64,000 nt of DNA from Sugiyamaella lignohabitans (Eukaryota; Ascomycota; Dipodascomycetes; Dipodascales; Trichomonascaceae). The notes under the pieces are model-generated. The model had not been told where the DNA came from, did no database searches, and saw only the letters and a program-made list of their open reading frames with translations. The stretch is from assembly GCF_001640025.1 (NCBI RefSeq), contig NC_031672.1, positions 1,240,001-1,304,000 of the forward strand, read 5' to 3'. A program made the position numbers and the translations under genes. Of the stretch, positions 30,537 to 39,042 are shown piece after piece; the first letter of the stretch is position 1, and every line of letters starts with the position of its first letter.

Positions 30537-30810
30537 CCCCTCAGCACCCACCAGAACAGAACCGCGGGGTTGAAAGTCAGCCCCGCCGGGAATTGTATTT
30601 GGACGAATCAGATCGGGGCAGTGAAATGATGGTTGCGGCAACTGAAAAGTCGGTCGATTCGACATTTGTGTCAGGGGTAACTGGTTTGCTTGCTGATCGG
30701 CCGGTTGTCGACGTATGCGGGCCCCACTTTTAACTATGCAAGGAAGCGATGAGCTGTGGTCCCTGCATAAGATAAGGGTTATTGCGTGATAGTACGCATG
30801 GAATCAGGGG
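30537..30810. promoter_or_regulatory. Three STRE (AGGGG/CCCCT) boxes upstream of the hydrophilin-like gene
   Basis: CCCCT at 30537-30541 and AGGGG at 30673-30677 and 30806-30810, all within 490 bp of the start codon. STREs bind Msn2/4-type stress factors in yeasts. The motif is short and also occurs by chance. Confidence 0.35.
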
Positions 30811-30915
30811 TCGCTTGCCTCGAACGAGCTAAATTGCTGCTGCAGTAACTGGCTGGGCGTTGGGTCATGACGTTAATTGAGCAACGAACTTGGTCTATAT
30901 CCAGTGAAAAAAGTC

Positions 30916-30923
30916 TATATAAA
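30916..30923 (+). promoter_or_regulatory. TATA box of the hydrophilin-like gene
   Basis: TATATAAA lies 99-106 bp before the ATG at 31022. Confidence 0.6.
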
Positions 30924-31021
30924 CCCGTCGACTTGTCCACATTTTTCAATCTCACCATCAACCAAACAAACTATCAAACAAACAATCAGAAAAAACTCAA
31001 TCGATCTATTAACTTATCACA

Positions 31022-31492
31022 ATGTCTCAAAGAAACACCAGAAGCAGTAACACCAACGAGGCTGGTACTTACCATGTCCACCCCGAATACGTCCAAGAGG
31101 TCGGCAAGTACGTCCATGAGGTTCCTATTGACGACGAAAGATTGCAAGGATCTGGTATCCAACAACAATCGTCTCTTGGATCTGGTACTGGTACTACTGG
31201 TACTACCGGTACTGGTGCCGCTGGCACTCAACACCACTCGACTCTTGGCGGAAGTCAACAATCGTCCAACTTTAACACCGGTTATAACCAAGCTGCCCAA
31301 CAAGCCAGTGCTCAACCCACCGGTCATTCGACTACGGGACAACGCTTAGACGACTCTATTCCCGGTGGTCCTCATGACACTTCTGCTCAATACAGCACCA
31401 CTGACAACAGATCCACCGGCGAGCGTATCAAGGATACCCTCACTGGAAACACCAACTCTCACACCACTTCTTCTAACAAGAAGAACTTCTAA
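31022..31492 (+). CDS. Small, very hydrophilic stress-type protein (hydrophilin-like)
   Basis: 156 residues, almost without hydrophobic amino acids and rich in Ser, Thr, Gly, Gln, Asn and His. The N-terminal third (TYHVHPEYVQEVGKYVHEVP) could form a short amphipathic helix. The middle has a Thr-Gly run (GTGTTGTTGTG), and the C-terminal part contains STGERIKDTLTG, similar in style to Hsp12/LEA-type hydrophilins. ATG at 31022 has AATCACAATG context, and a clear TATA box and STREs lie upstream. The codons are highly biased (many GGT, ACC, CAA), suggesting strong expression. No firm family is recognised; the hydrophilin label rests on composition. Confidence 0.7.
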   Translation: MSQRNTRSSNTNEAGTYHVHPEYVQEVGKYVHEVPIDDERLQGSGIQQQSSLGSGTGTTGTTGTGAAGTQHHSTLGGSQQSSNFNTGYNQAAQQASAQPTGHSTTGQRLDDSIPGGPHDTSAQYSTTDNRSTGERIKDTLTGNTNSHTTSSNKKNF

Positions 31493-31596
31493 GTCGGCTT
31501 TTTGATTTAAAGCTTGGGTCCCAAGACTAGTCTCCTTTTTTTATCTTCTATAGCTAGCTGAATTTATTATTTTATTTACATTTTGGATGGGGGTAT

Positions 31597-31660
31597 GCCT
31601 CCGGCGGCTGGGGCTTCGCCCCAGACCCCACGGCTCCTCTCGCTGCGCTCGAGTCGGGCG
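31597..31660 (+). repeat. GC-rich hairpin element, single copy, sense to the hydrophilin-like gene
   Basis: Starts 105 bp after the stop codon. The large hairpin loop is TTC instead of TCC, and the second part is the CTCGCT-G-CGCTCGAG variant ending in TCGGGCG. Confidence 0.95.
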
Positions 31661-31848
31661 TCAGGGTCCCAGCAAATGCGTGTCTCACCGGCATTTAAGT
31701 TCCCCCTGAGTGGTACCTGCATATGGCCCTGCAGGTTGAGATACCCGCGAAGCGCGCTTGTGAGGCAGATCTCTGAGATAAGAGCCAACATGAGGCACCT
31801 CTTCACATGCTCCCCAGGTCATTTCTTCAAACTTGTTGAAGCGAATAA

Positions 31849-32673
31849 ATGAGTCGACAAGCAAGTAGTCCGCTTGGCTGGGTACTGGAGTACGCCATGA
31901 CACATCCCGAACTGTCAGGAACTGAAACTGCTTTGGCTTGTGCCAATTTGGCAGGGTCTAACAGACTGGACAGTACCAAGTTAGACCGGCTCTTGGTTAT
32001 AACCTCGCAGCTTCGTTATCTGGTGAAGCATGAGTTTTTCCTGGAAAATCGCGCTGTTTGGTGTAAAGCGGTACTGGCGCTTTTAGAACTTCTAGAAGAA
32101 AAAAGATTGGCGGCCTGGACCTCGCTGGATCGCGAGATAGTTCCTACAACGGAGAACGAGATCATGAAAGAAGACCACAGCCGGCTGATATCACTATATT
32201 CCGGTATTGTTAACGATGTAATGGCTCTGGCACAAGATGATCAGACGAAATTCCCAGAATTAGTGGTGCCGAATACAAAACACGAACAGAAAATGTTGGG
32301 AATTGACGTCCGAACTTACCTTGTAGACCATCTGTATGGAAATGGCCATGCCCATGATGGAGATTCAGTTCATATGGATACCGAAGATAGAAATCAGGCC
32401 AGTAATCACGAAAACGAACAAGAAGACGAGTCAACACAATATCTTTGTGACGACCTGTCATATTCGTCTGTCGAGAGTCTGCTGGTGGTAGATGGGATCC
32501 TGAAGAGCCACCTGCACGATGAGATCCTTAAGTACGTCGACAAATCGCTAGAACGGATTCTGAGATCCAAAGAATACCGCGACCTCATTTCTGGCATCAA
32601 AGACGGCGACTTGCCAGACCCGCTGTCCAAAACAGTCCTCCACAGAATAGCCAAAGAGCAGGCCGAGACGTAG
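31849..32673 (+). CDS. Uncharacterised helical protein
   Basis: 274 residues, not recognised. The first ~110 residues are predicted by eye to be helical with regular Leu spacing (LDRLLVITSQLRYLVKHEFF, LALLELLEEKRL). Residues ~165-200 are acidic and hydrophilic with HGHAHDGD, and the C-terminal ~70 are again helical (LVVDGILKSHLHDEILKYVDK). There are no signal peptide, membrane segments or cysteine clusters. ATG at 31849 has AAT AAA before it. The coding nature is supported by length, by clean codon use compared with flanks, and by the GC-rich elements that respect its 3' end. Function: none proposed. Confidence 0.7.
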   Translation: MSRQASSPLGWVLEYAMTHPELSGTETALACANLAGSNRLDSTKLDRLLVITSQLRYLVKHEFFLENRAVWCKAVLALLELLEEKRLAAWTSLDREIVPTTENEIMKEDHSRLISLYSGIVNDVMALAQDDQTKFPELVVPNTKHEQKMLGIDVRTYLVDHLYGNGHAHDGDSVHMDTEDRNQASNHENEQEDESTQYLCDDLSYSSVESLLVVDGILKSHLHDEILKYVDKSLERILRSKEYRDLISGIKDGDLPDPLSKTVLHRIAKEQAET

Positions 32674-33169
32674 CAGAGCCTCATTACGACCACCTCTTCT
32701 CTTCTGACACCAATCGACTGTTATCCACGCGCTGTCAGCTCCATTTTTTCGCTATTTATTACCTTGCTTACCAAGTGCCCCGCTCGGAAACTCGCTCATG
32801 ACCTCGAGTCCGACGCCCGCACCTCACGAATTCTAACGATACTAAATTTTCTCATTTTCTGCCAAACCCGTGGGCCAGATGCCTCCGGCGGCTGGGCTCC
32901 GCCCAGACCTGGTTGTGCTCGCTTCGCGAGCAGCTGCTGGGGTTCCCGGAACACTGGCAGGTCAAATGCCTCCGGCGGCTGGGCTCCGCCCAGACCGGGT
33001 TGTGCTCGCTTCGCGAGCAGTTGCAGGGACCCCTCGAGCCCGACTCGAGCGAAGCGAGAGGAGCAGCGGGGTCTGGGGCGCAGCCCCAGCCGCCGGAGGC
33101 AGCGTGGCCCGTGTGTCATACTCTAATATTATTGGCGTAATATATACAGGGGTGGTGGCGCCGGGGAAG
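32674..33169. other. Convergent intergenic region between the uncharacterised gene and COQ1
   Basis: 496 bp, nearly half of it GC-rich element arms (32881-33100). The remaining sequence shows no ORF or RNA gene. Confidence 0.6.
32881..33100. repeat. GC-rich element cluster: two forward arms and one reverse arm
   Basis: Forward arms at 32881-32932 and 32968-33020 have a shortened large hairpin, CTGGGC-TCC-GCCCAG (one base pair lost on both sides), and the GCTCGC-TTC-GCGAGC second hairpin. They are tandem duplicates of each other. The reverse arm at 33038-33100 has the full-length hairpin and ends 70 bp from the COQ1 stop. Confidence 0.96.
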
Positions 33170-34570
33170 TTATTTCTTGCGGTTCAGGATGGCGAGGGTG
33201 AGGTTTTTGAGGGCCGCGAGAGAGTCGGACTCGGGCAGGATTGAGAGTTGGCGGAGGGCCTCGTCGGCGTACTGGACGGCCAGCAGTCGTGTTTTCTCAA
33301 CACCGTTGGCCTCGGCCACGTATTTTCGCGCCAGTTCGACGTCACCGGGCTCGTCGAACTTGCGGCGGATCATGTTTCCAAGCTCGGGAAACTGCTCCCA
33401 GGCATATAATACAGGTGCAGTGGCCAATCCAAGCTTCAAATCGGCGCCAGCAGGCTTGCCGAGATCTGATTCGGGGATCGTATAGTCGAGCATGTCATCG
33501 ACAATCTGGAAACACAGTCCAAGATTACGACCATAAGCGTATGCAGCCTCGACAACCTGGTCATTGGCTCCAGAAAGAACGGCAGCGGCTCGACACGACT
33601 TCGACATCAGACTGGCCGTCTTGAGATATGTCTTGTGAATGTAATACTCGAAACTGGCTCGGTTGGCTTCCATAGTAGTGTCAACAGCAGTGTTTTTCAG
33701 TTGCATGAACTCTCCCTCAACTAAATTAGCAATGGTAGTGGACAGCAATTCAATGACTTCAGCATTGCGAATTCTGGCAATAGCTACAGATGCTCGGCCA
33801 AGAAGAAAGTCACCAGCCAAAATGGCCATTTTGTTTCCAAATGCAATGTTTCCAGACGGTTGCGACCGTCTGGTAGCCGAATTGTCAATAACATCGTCGT
33901 GTAATAGAGATGCAGTATGGATCATTTCCACAATCTCGGCCAATCGTCTTTGTTTAGGTAGAATGCCATTTGATTCGGCAGGAAGTGGATCTTGTGGCCT
34001 GCTCAATGGATTGAGAATGATCTCAGGGTTGATCCCATGAAGTATTCCCAGAGGTGATAATGGGTCGTCAATGCCCTCACCCAGCATGGGTCTATGAGCC
34101 GACACGTCGTCGGTGTCTATAGTTCCTCTAGTACGCTCAGAAAGAGGGATTTCTGATAATGCTTTTGACAATAAAAGTACAATTAGTGGACGAACATGCT
34201 TGCCTTCTGATTGGAAATAGTACATAGCAACCTTGTTAAGGGTAGGGTGGCCAGATCCGAGCAGAGATCCGATGTTCTTGGCCAAGGTCGACATTTCTTT
34301 TGATACAATGGAGAAGGGGTCATTGACAGGAGTATCAGGCTCTACGAGTTTAGCAGCGTCGGTAACTGTGGTTTGAAAAGTCGAGGGTGCCGAAGAAGAT
34401 GTTGAACTAGCAGCAGCAACTGCCTCAGCCAGCAGTGATTTGCTACGGCTGGACGACGAGCTGACCAGTCGTCTATGATGAAAACGGAGTGAATTGAGCG
34501 AGCCGGATGCTGAGCTGACAGCCGTCGCTCCAGGAAATCCACGACTTCCTTTATGTAGTAGTCTTAGCAT
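33170..34570 (-). CDS. COQ1: Polyprenyl diphosphate synthase for ubiquinone (Coq1)
   Basis: Makes the polyprenyl tail of coenzyme Q by trans chain elongation in mitochondria. 466 residues, close to S. cerevisiae Coq1 (473). The N-terminal ~60 residues are Arg/Ser/Leu-rich with few acids, a typical import sequence. The two Asp-rich motifs are visible: DDVID at about residue 224 and DDMLD at about residue 357, as is GKHVRPLIVLL near the start of the domain. ATG at 34570. It is divergent from the cis-prenyltransferase gene, which uses the same building blocks. Chain length (6-10 units) cannot be told by eye. Confidence 0.95.
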   Translation of the reverse strand: MLRLLHKGSRGFPGATAVSSASGSLNSLRFHHRRLVSSSSSRSKSLLAEAVAAASSTSSSAPSTFQTTVTDAAKLVEPDTPVNDPFSIVSKEMSTLAKNIGSLLGSGHPTLNKVAMYYFQSEGKHVRPLIVLLLSKALSEIPLSERTRGTIDTDDVSAHRPMLGEGIDDPLSPLGILHGINPEIILNPLSRPQDPLPAESNGILPKQRRLAEIVEMIHTASLLHDDVIDNSATRRSQPSGNIAFGNKMAILAGDFLLGRASVAIARIRNAEVIELLSTTIANLVEGEFMQLKNTAVDTTMEANRASFEYYIHKTYLKTASLMSKSCRAAAVLSGANDQVVEAAYAYGRNLGLCFQIVDDMLDYTIPESDLGKPAGADLKLGLATAPVLYAWEQFPELGNMIRRKFDEPGDVELARKYVAEANGVEKTRLLAVQYADEALRQLSILPESDSLAALKNLTLAILNRKK

Positions 34571-36174
34571 ACTAACACTGATGTGAACTGATAGTAGAAC
34601 AAGTCGATATTAGCCAAAGAGAGGGGCAGGTGAATCAGACCAAAACAGAGAAAACCTAAAATTCAATGTCAACTGATAATAGTCGAACGACAGACAAACA
34701 CTTCGAACAGATAAAAAGTCCAAAAAAAAGACGAGATATAAACAGTTCCTGACAGAGAAAGTCCAAGACAGGGAACGAGCCAAAGAAACAATCAGTTCAA
34801 AAGAGAGAACGAGTCAAAAATACAGAATCTAAAACTCTAACAGTTTCAATGTCGCTATTAAATTAGTCAGTGGACGATAAAATCAAAGAACGGCGAGACC
34901 CGAGGTATGCAGCAGCAGTCGAGAAGCAGTCGAGAAAACAGTCGCAGATTGCGGTTTGGCCGACGAGCACGAACCGATTATCTATAAAAATCCAAAAACA
35001 AGCCAAGCCAATGAGGCAGTGAAACAAGAACGAATTCCAATGAACAACAAACAAAAAAACTTTTGATGTCCTGAATAAATCAATTCTCCCAAGAACGACC
35101 CGAGCCTGCTGTACCCTATCAGTTGCAATTGTGTGTGGCTGTTTAACCGTTACAGTTTGAGCTGATCCGTGATCTGAAAATTTCAGCAAACCACCTGCTC
35201 TCCATCTCCCACCGCAGCTCCTCCTGCTCCTGCTCCTGCTCGTATTTCCCAGCCAGCCGAGCCCATCTCGCTCCTGCACGTCACCGGTGCGGCGCTGCTC
35301 TGCTCAAACGGGTCAGTTCAGGGGGTGGGCCCTGTGCCTCCGGCGGCTGGGGCTCCGCCCCAGACCCTGGTTGCTCCTCTCGCTTCGCTCGAGTCGGGCG
35401 TGGGGCCCCTGATAGGCTCAAAACTGTGAAAAAAGCACCGAATTCGGCGAAAATGGCGGGTTTTGATCCGTTGTCGGGCTCCTACTACCGACCAACTGCC
35501 CCTGTACCTCTAGCAAAACCCTCCAAATCGCCCCTCCAAACGAACGCCAGCCGACCAGACACCCCCACGCCCGACTCAAGCGAAGCGAGAGGAGCAACCA
35601 GGGTCTGGGGCGGAGCCCCAGCCGCCGGAGGCAGACCCACCCCCTGGCCCATGATTTCGAGCCGCACCTGTGCAGCAGCAGCGTGGCCTTCGGAAGAACG
35701 ATGAGCGTGATCTATCACTTTTCACTGCAAGTACCACCAGAGAGGCAATTTATCGGATCTCGGTAGGCCTGTACGGGGTAGATTTATTTTTGCGAGCAGC
35801 AACGGACTTTGTTTAGTGCTGGTTTTGAGGACTGATAAGAAAATTATTTGTAAATTACAGGCTTGGACTCGTTTGCAACTGATTTTGCAGTTGTGATCTG
35901 TCGGATTAATCTTGTGACTGAAATTTCAGTAGTGGCTGTTTCAGGTGTGCGATTAGAAATTGCAGTGCTTTTATTGGGTTCGCACAATTGCTAGTCATTT
36001 TGGACTCGTATCAGAGAGTTTTTGAAGTGGGATATCACGAATCAGGTTTATTTGCCCACGACAAGTTAAGTGTGGTTCAAGGAGATTATTGTTCCGTGTG
36101 TCATCTTCCAAGTGAACTGAATTACAGTAGAAAACAATAGCAACTTAAAAGATCAGAAATAGATTTTTGAGAGT
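34571..36174. other. Divergent intergenic region between COQ1 and RER2-like gene
   Basis: About 1.6 kb with A-rich leaders on both sides. An element pair (35336-35632) sits in the middle, far from any stop codon. A C/T-rich tract with GCTCCTGCTCCTGCTC repeats lies at 35215-35250. No ORF is supported. Confidence 0.6.
35336..35632. repeat. Inverted pair of GC-rich elements between divergent genes
   Basis: Forward arm 35336-35402 and reverse arm 35569-35632. Both have the CTCGCT-T-CGCTCGAG type, the reverse arm with one change (CTCAAG). The inner ends TCGGGCGTG and CACGCCCGA pair as well, so the inverted repeat extends beyond the core. Confidence 0.95.
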
Positions 36175-37113
36175 ATGAATATTATATCAGGATTCCCAGG
36201 AGTCGAGTACCTGGTCAAAAGGACCAAAACGTTTCTGTGTCATGTGCTGAGGACAGGACCAGTGCCCGGTCATGTGGCTATAGTCATGGATGGCAATAGA
36301 CGGTTTGCCAAAAAACGGCATCAGGAGACATGGGAAGGACACAACGCCGGTTTTGAGACGCTGGCGAGTGTGCTGGAGTTCTGTTATGAGCTGGGTGTAC
36401 AGGCAGTTACGGTATTTGCATTTTCCATTGAGAACTTTAAAAGACCAGCATATGAGGTCGATGCATTAATGAAAATCGTCAAGGACAAACTGATCCAGGT
36501 GTGTGAGAATGGTGACCTTGCCGACCAGTACGGACTACGAATTAGAGTCATTGGCAACCGGTCGTTACTACCGCCAGATGTCATTGAAGTGGCTGAAAAG
36601 GCTGAAAAGCTGACTCGAAACAATACTAAAGCAGTTCTTAACATCTGTTTTCCATATACTTCACGAGACGACGTGACGAATTCTATACGACGGATAGTCA
36701 CAAGGGCTGAGAAAGGATTAATTGATCCCGACTCGATAGACGAAGACACCATTGCATCAAACATGTACACAGGCAGCTGTCCTCCCTTGGACATACTAAT
36801 ACGAACCAGCGGAGTCGAGCGGTTCAGCGACTTCATGCTGTGGGAGTCGCAGCATTACACCATGATCGAGTTTGTCAACATCCTGTGGCCCGATTTCAAC
36901 TGCTGGCACATGTTCAAAGCCATTCTCAAATGGGGGCTCCAAAAGGGCAATGGCCGATACAACGAGAACCTGCTCGCCAACGACGACTCCGACTACAACC
37001 TCACAGGCGACGACACCCTCGACTACGACTCGCCCTCAACCACCTTCGTCGGCGACAAAGACACCTCCACCGACTATTATGACAACGACAGCGAGGAAAC
37101 CGTAGTAGAATAG
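36175..37113 (+). CDS. RER2: cis-Prenyltransferase, dehydrodolichyl diphosphate synthase (Rer2/Srt1-like)
   Basis: Makes the long polyprenol precursor of dolichol, the glycan carrier lipid at the ER. 312 residues. The catalytic motif is IVMDGNRRFAKK (about residues 37-48), followed by VTVFAFSIENFKR, and the C-terminal substrate motif is RTSGVERFSDFMLWES. The last ~45 residues are an acidic Asp/Thr/Tyr-rich tail not seen in typical members. Whether it is the Rer2 or the Srt1 paralogue is open. The stop is followed after 25 bp by a GC-rich element pair; it converges on RPL11. Confidence 0.93.
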   Translation: MNIISGFPGVEYLVKRTKTFLCHVLRTGPVPGHVAIVMDGNRRFAKKRHQETWEGHNAGFETLASVLEFCYELGVQAVTVFAFSIENFKRPAYEVDALMKIVKDKLIQVCENGDLADQYGLRIRVIGNRSLLPPDVIEVAEKAEKLTRNNTKAVLNICFPYTSRDDVTNSIRRIVTRAEKGLIDPDSIDEDTIASNMYTGSCPPLDILIRTSGVERFSDFMLWESQHYTMIEFVNILWPDFNCWHMFKAILKWGLQKGNGRYNENLLANDDSDYNLTGDDTLDYDSPSTTFVGDKDTSTDYYDNDSEETVVE

Positions 37114-37137
37114 ACTTTTTTGCATCCGTTTCCACGT

Positions 37138-37298
37138 GCCTCCGGCGGCTGGGGCTCCGCCCCAGACCCTGGTTGCTCCTCTCGCTGCGCTCGAGTCGTT
37201 TCTTCGACGTTTCCGGCAGCGAAGGGTCCTGTACGCCCGACTCGAGCGAAGCGAGAGGAGCAACCAGCGTCTGGGGCGGAGCCCCAGCCGCCGGAGGC
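37138..37298. repeat. Inverted pair of GC-rich elements between RER2-like gene and RPL11
   Basis: Forward arm 37138-37200, 25 bp after the RER2-like stop; reverse arm 37236-37298, 77 bp from the RPL11 stop. The variable loop base differs between arms (G and A on the + strand), so this pair is not concordant. Confidence 0.96.
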
Positions 37299-37375
37299 AG
37301 ACCCCGTTCAGAAATTTTTTTAACTTTTTTTATTAAATTATTTCAAAAACATGGATAAGTTGTCGTGAAATTTTT

Positions 37376-38375
37376 TTAGGCAGAGCCGGAACCGAGGACA
37401 ATGGCGTCGTACTTTTGCTTGAACCACTTGATGGAGTCCTCCTTGGAGATCTTGTGGTGCTTGCCAATGGGAGCTTGAGCTCTCTTTCTGCGGGCAACAC
37501 GGAATCCAGGACGGCCGACAACAACGTAGAAGTCCATACCGTAGATACCAATAGAGGGGTCGTACTTGATACCCAAGTCGATGTGTTCGTTGATACCGAA
37601 ACCGAAGTTACCGGTCTCAGAGAAGTTCTTGGCCTTGAGCTCGTACTCCTTGACCTTAAGACCTCTCTCGAGGATCTCCTCAGCCTTGGGGCCTCTGACA
37701 GTGACGTGGACAGAGATCTTTTCGTTTCTTCTGATACCGAAAGTTCTGACAGTGTAACGGGCCTTGGAGTAGACGGGGGTTTGACCGGAAAGTTGCTCAA
37801 GAACCTTGGCGGCACGGGTCAATCTATCACCAGATTCACCGACGCAGATGTTGAGAACGAGCTTCTCAATCTTGAGATTGCGCATAGGGTTGGCAGTCTT
37901 GTCAGTCTGTAATGAGGTTAGTATGACGTTCTGAATTGTGTCAAGGATTAAGGGAATAGCAGTCAACTGGAGCAATCCGTACGAGAATAAGTTTTCGGTA
38001 GAAGTATTAAAAGTCGAAATACAAATGTCGAATAAATGGGCGCGAATGCATAGTGTACGCCTATCTGATTCAACATGAAAATTTTAACAATGTCGCTCTA
38101 ATCTAATCCACTTGGAGTATCAGAAGAAAAATAAAATCCACGTCGTCTGGTAAAGAAGTACTAATAAGTTTAAAATTCATCAACTTCAATAGATCCTGTC
38201 GAAATAGTCGTATCTTTCAAATCAAAAGTTGAAACAGTATCTTCACACCCTTCACTTTGTCGTAACATCCTCTCGTTCGAATAATTCCCACTTGAATCTA
38301 ATGATCTCTATCTCGTACACTTGCTCCCTGTCGCATTGCTAATCACAACTGCTGAAAGTCGTCTAAACATACCAT
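37376..38375 (-). CDS. RPL11: 60S ribosomal protein L11 (uL5)
   Basis: Two exons: complement(join(37376..37906,38373..38375)), 177 residues (174 in S. cerevisiae). The protein binds 5S rRNA and forms the central protuberance of the large subunit. The sequence [20 protein letters not shown] through [11 protein letters not shown] is unmistakable. Exon 1 is only the initiator ATG: GTATGT follows at once, and the 466-nt intron ends ATACTAACCTCATTACAG before ACT GAC AAG, giving [11 protein letters not shown]. This restores the expected N-terminal length; the unspliced frame upstream does not resemble uL5. The promoter carries TTAGGGT and CACGTG. Confidence 0.93.
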
Positions 38376-38561
38376 TTTTGCTGTGTGTTGTGTCGTCTGT
38401 CGTTCAACCTAGAGGTATTCGAGAACTTCAAAATAATCAAGCCAAGTCTGTATGGCGAACCTGTGCGTCTGAGTGTCTCCAGCCCTTTTCGCAGTCACAC
38501 TTTTCACTCTCTCCCACCAACTCAATTTCCTATTCGGGCAATACATTCTACTTTCGCGGTG

Positions 38562-38578
38562 TTAGGGTATGTCACGTG
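38562..38578. promoter_or_regulatory. Tbf1-like (TTAGGGT) and Cbf1-like (CACGTG) sites of the RPL11 promoter
   Basis: TTAGGGT (38562-38568) and CACGTG (38573-38578) lie 4 bp apart, about 190-200 bp before the RPL11 ATG. In Candida albicans, Tbf1 and Cbf1 are known to control ribosomal protein genes through such sites. Seen directly; function inferred. Confidence 0.6.
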
Positions 38579-38640
38579 AATTCGGATCGCCATGAACTTC
38601 GGTCCCTGCATTTCGGGTCCAGATCCAGGGGGTGTGCGCT

Positions 38641-38704
38641 GCCTCCGGAGGCTGGGGCTCCGCCCCAGACCCCGTGGCTCCTCTCGCTGCGCTCGAGTCA
38701 GGCG
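38641..38704 (+). repeat. GC-rich hairpin element, single copy, antisense to both flanking genes
   Basis: Begins GCCTCCGGAGGC, a change that makes the first 12 bases a perfect palindrome. It lies 339 bp past the YRB1 stop and 266 bp before the RPL11 ATG, an exception to the usual 3'-end sense placement. Confidence 0.95.
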
Positions 38705-39042
38705 ACGGGGGTCCCCAGAGACTTCCGGATAAGGAGATTTGAGCTAGCGAGCTACGCTCCTGGGAACTCGTGATCTGGTCTATTGTTCAGTATAAATACT
38801 GTAGAAGCAGTCCACAGAGCTACTTCTTTTTAGCCATATAAAGTTGTTCATTCTCTTGAGAAGAGGAACCAGCCAGCAACGGCAGTCGATCTTGTTCAAA
38901 TCAGAAGACTGAAAAAGCATTTAGTCCCTGCGTAACCAGGACTGCAAGGGTCCAACCTGCAGCAACAGCTTATCATTTTTTTGACTATTATTGTTCATTA
39001 AAAGGTACACTAACTACATGTTGGAGAAGAGGTGGGAGTAAC

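Larger units (their letters stand above)
29150..31021. other. Divergent intergenic region between the Cdt2-like and hydrophilin-like genes
   Basis: About 1.87 kb. The left ~1.1 kb is AT-rich without recognisable features beyond the GACGCG pair. A single GC-rich element lies at 30410-30469. The right part holds three STRE boxes and a TATA box of the next gene. No tRNA-like fold or credible ORF was found. Confidence 0.55.
38376..39042. other. Intergenic between RPL11 start and YRB1 stop
   Basis: 667 bp. It contains the RPL11 promoter with the TTAGGGT/CACGTG pair and one GC-rich element. No ORF is supported. Confidence 0.6.

Noticed and set aside
30867..31349. 160-codon ORF overlapping the hydrophilin-like gene
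   Set aside because: Different frame covering the TATA box and leader; composition is a shadow of the biased gene.
34863..35279. 138-codon − strand ORF upstream of COQ1
   Set aside because: No start context, no recognisable protein features, and it lies in the A-rich leader region of COQ1.
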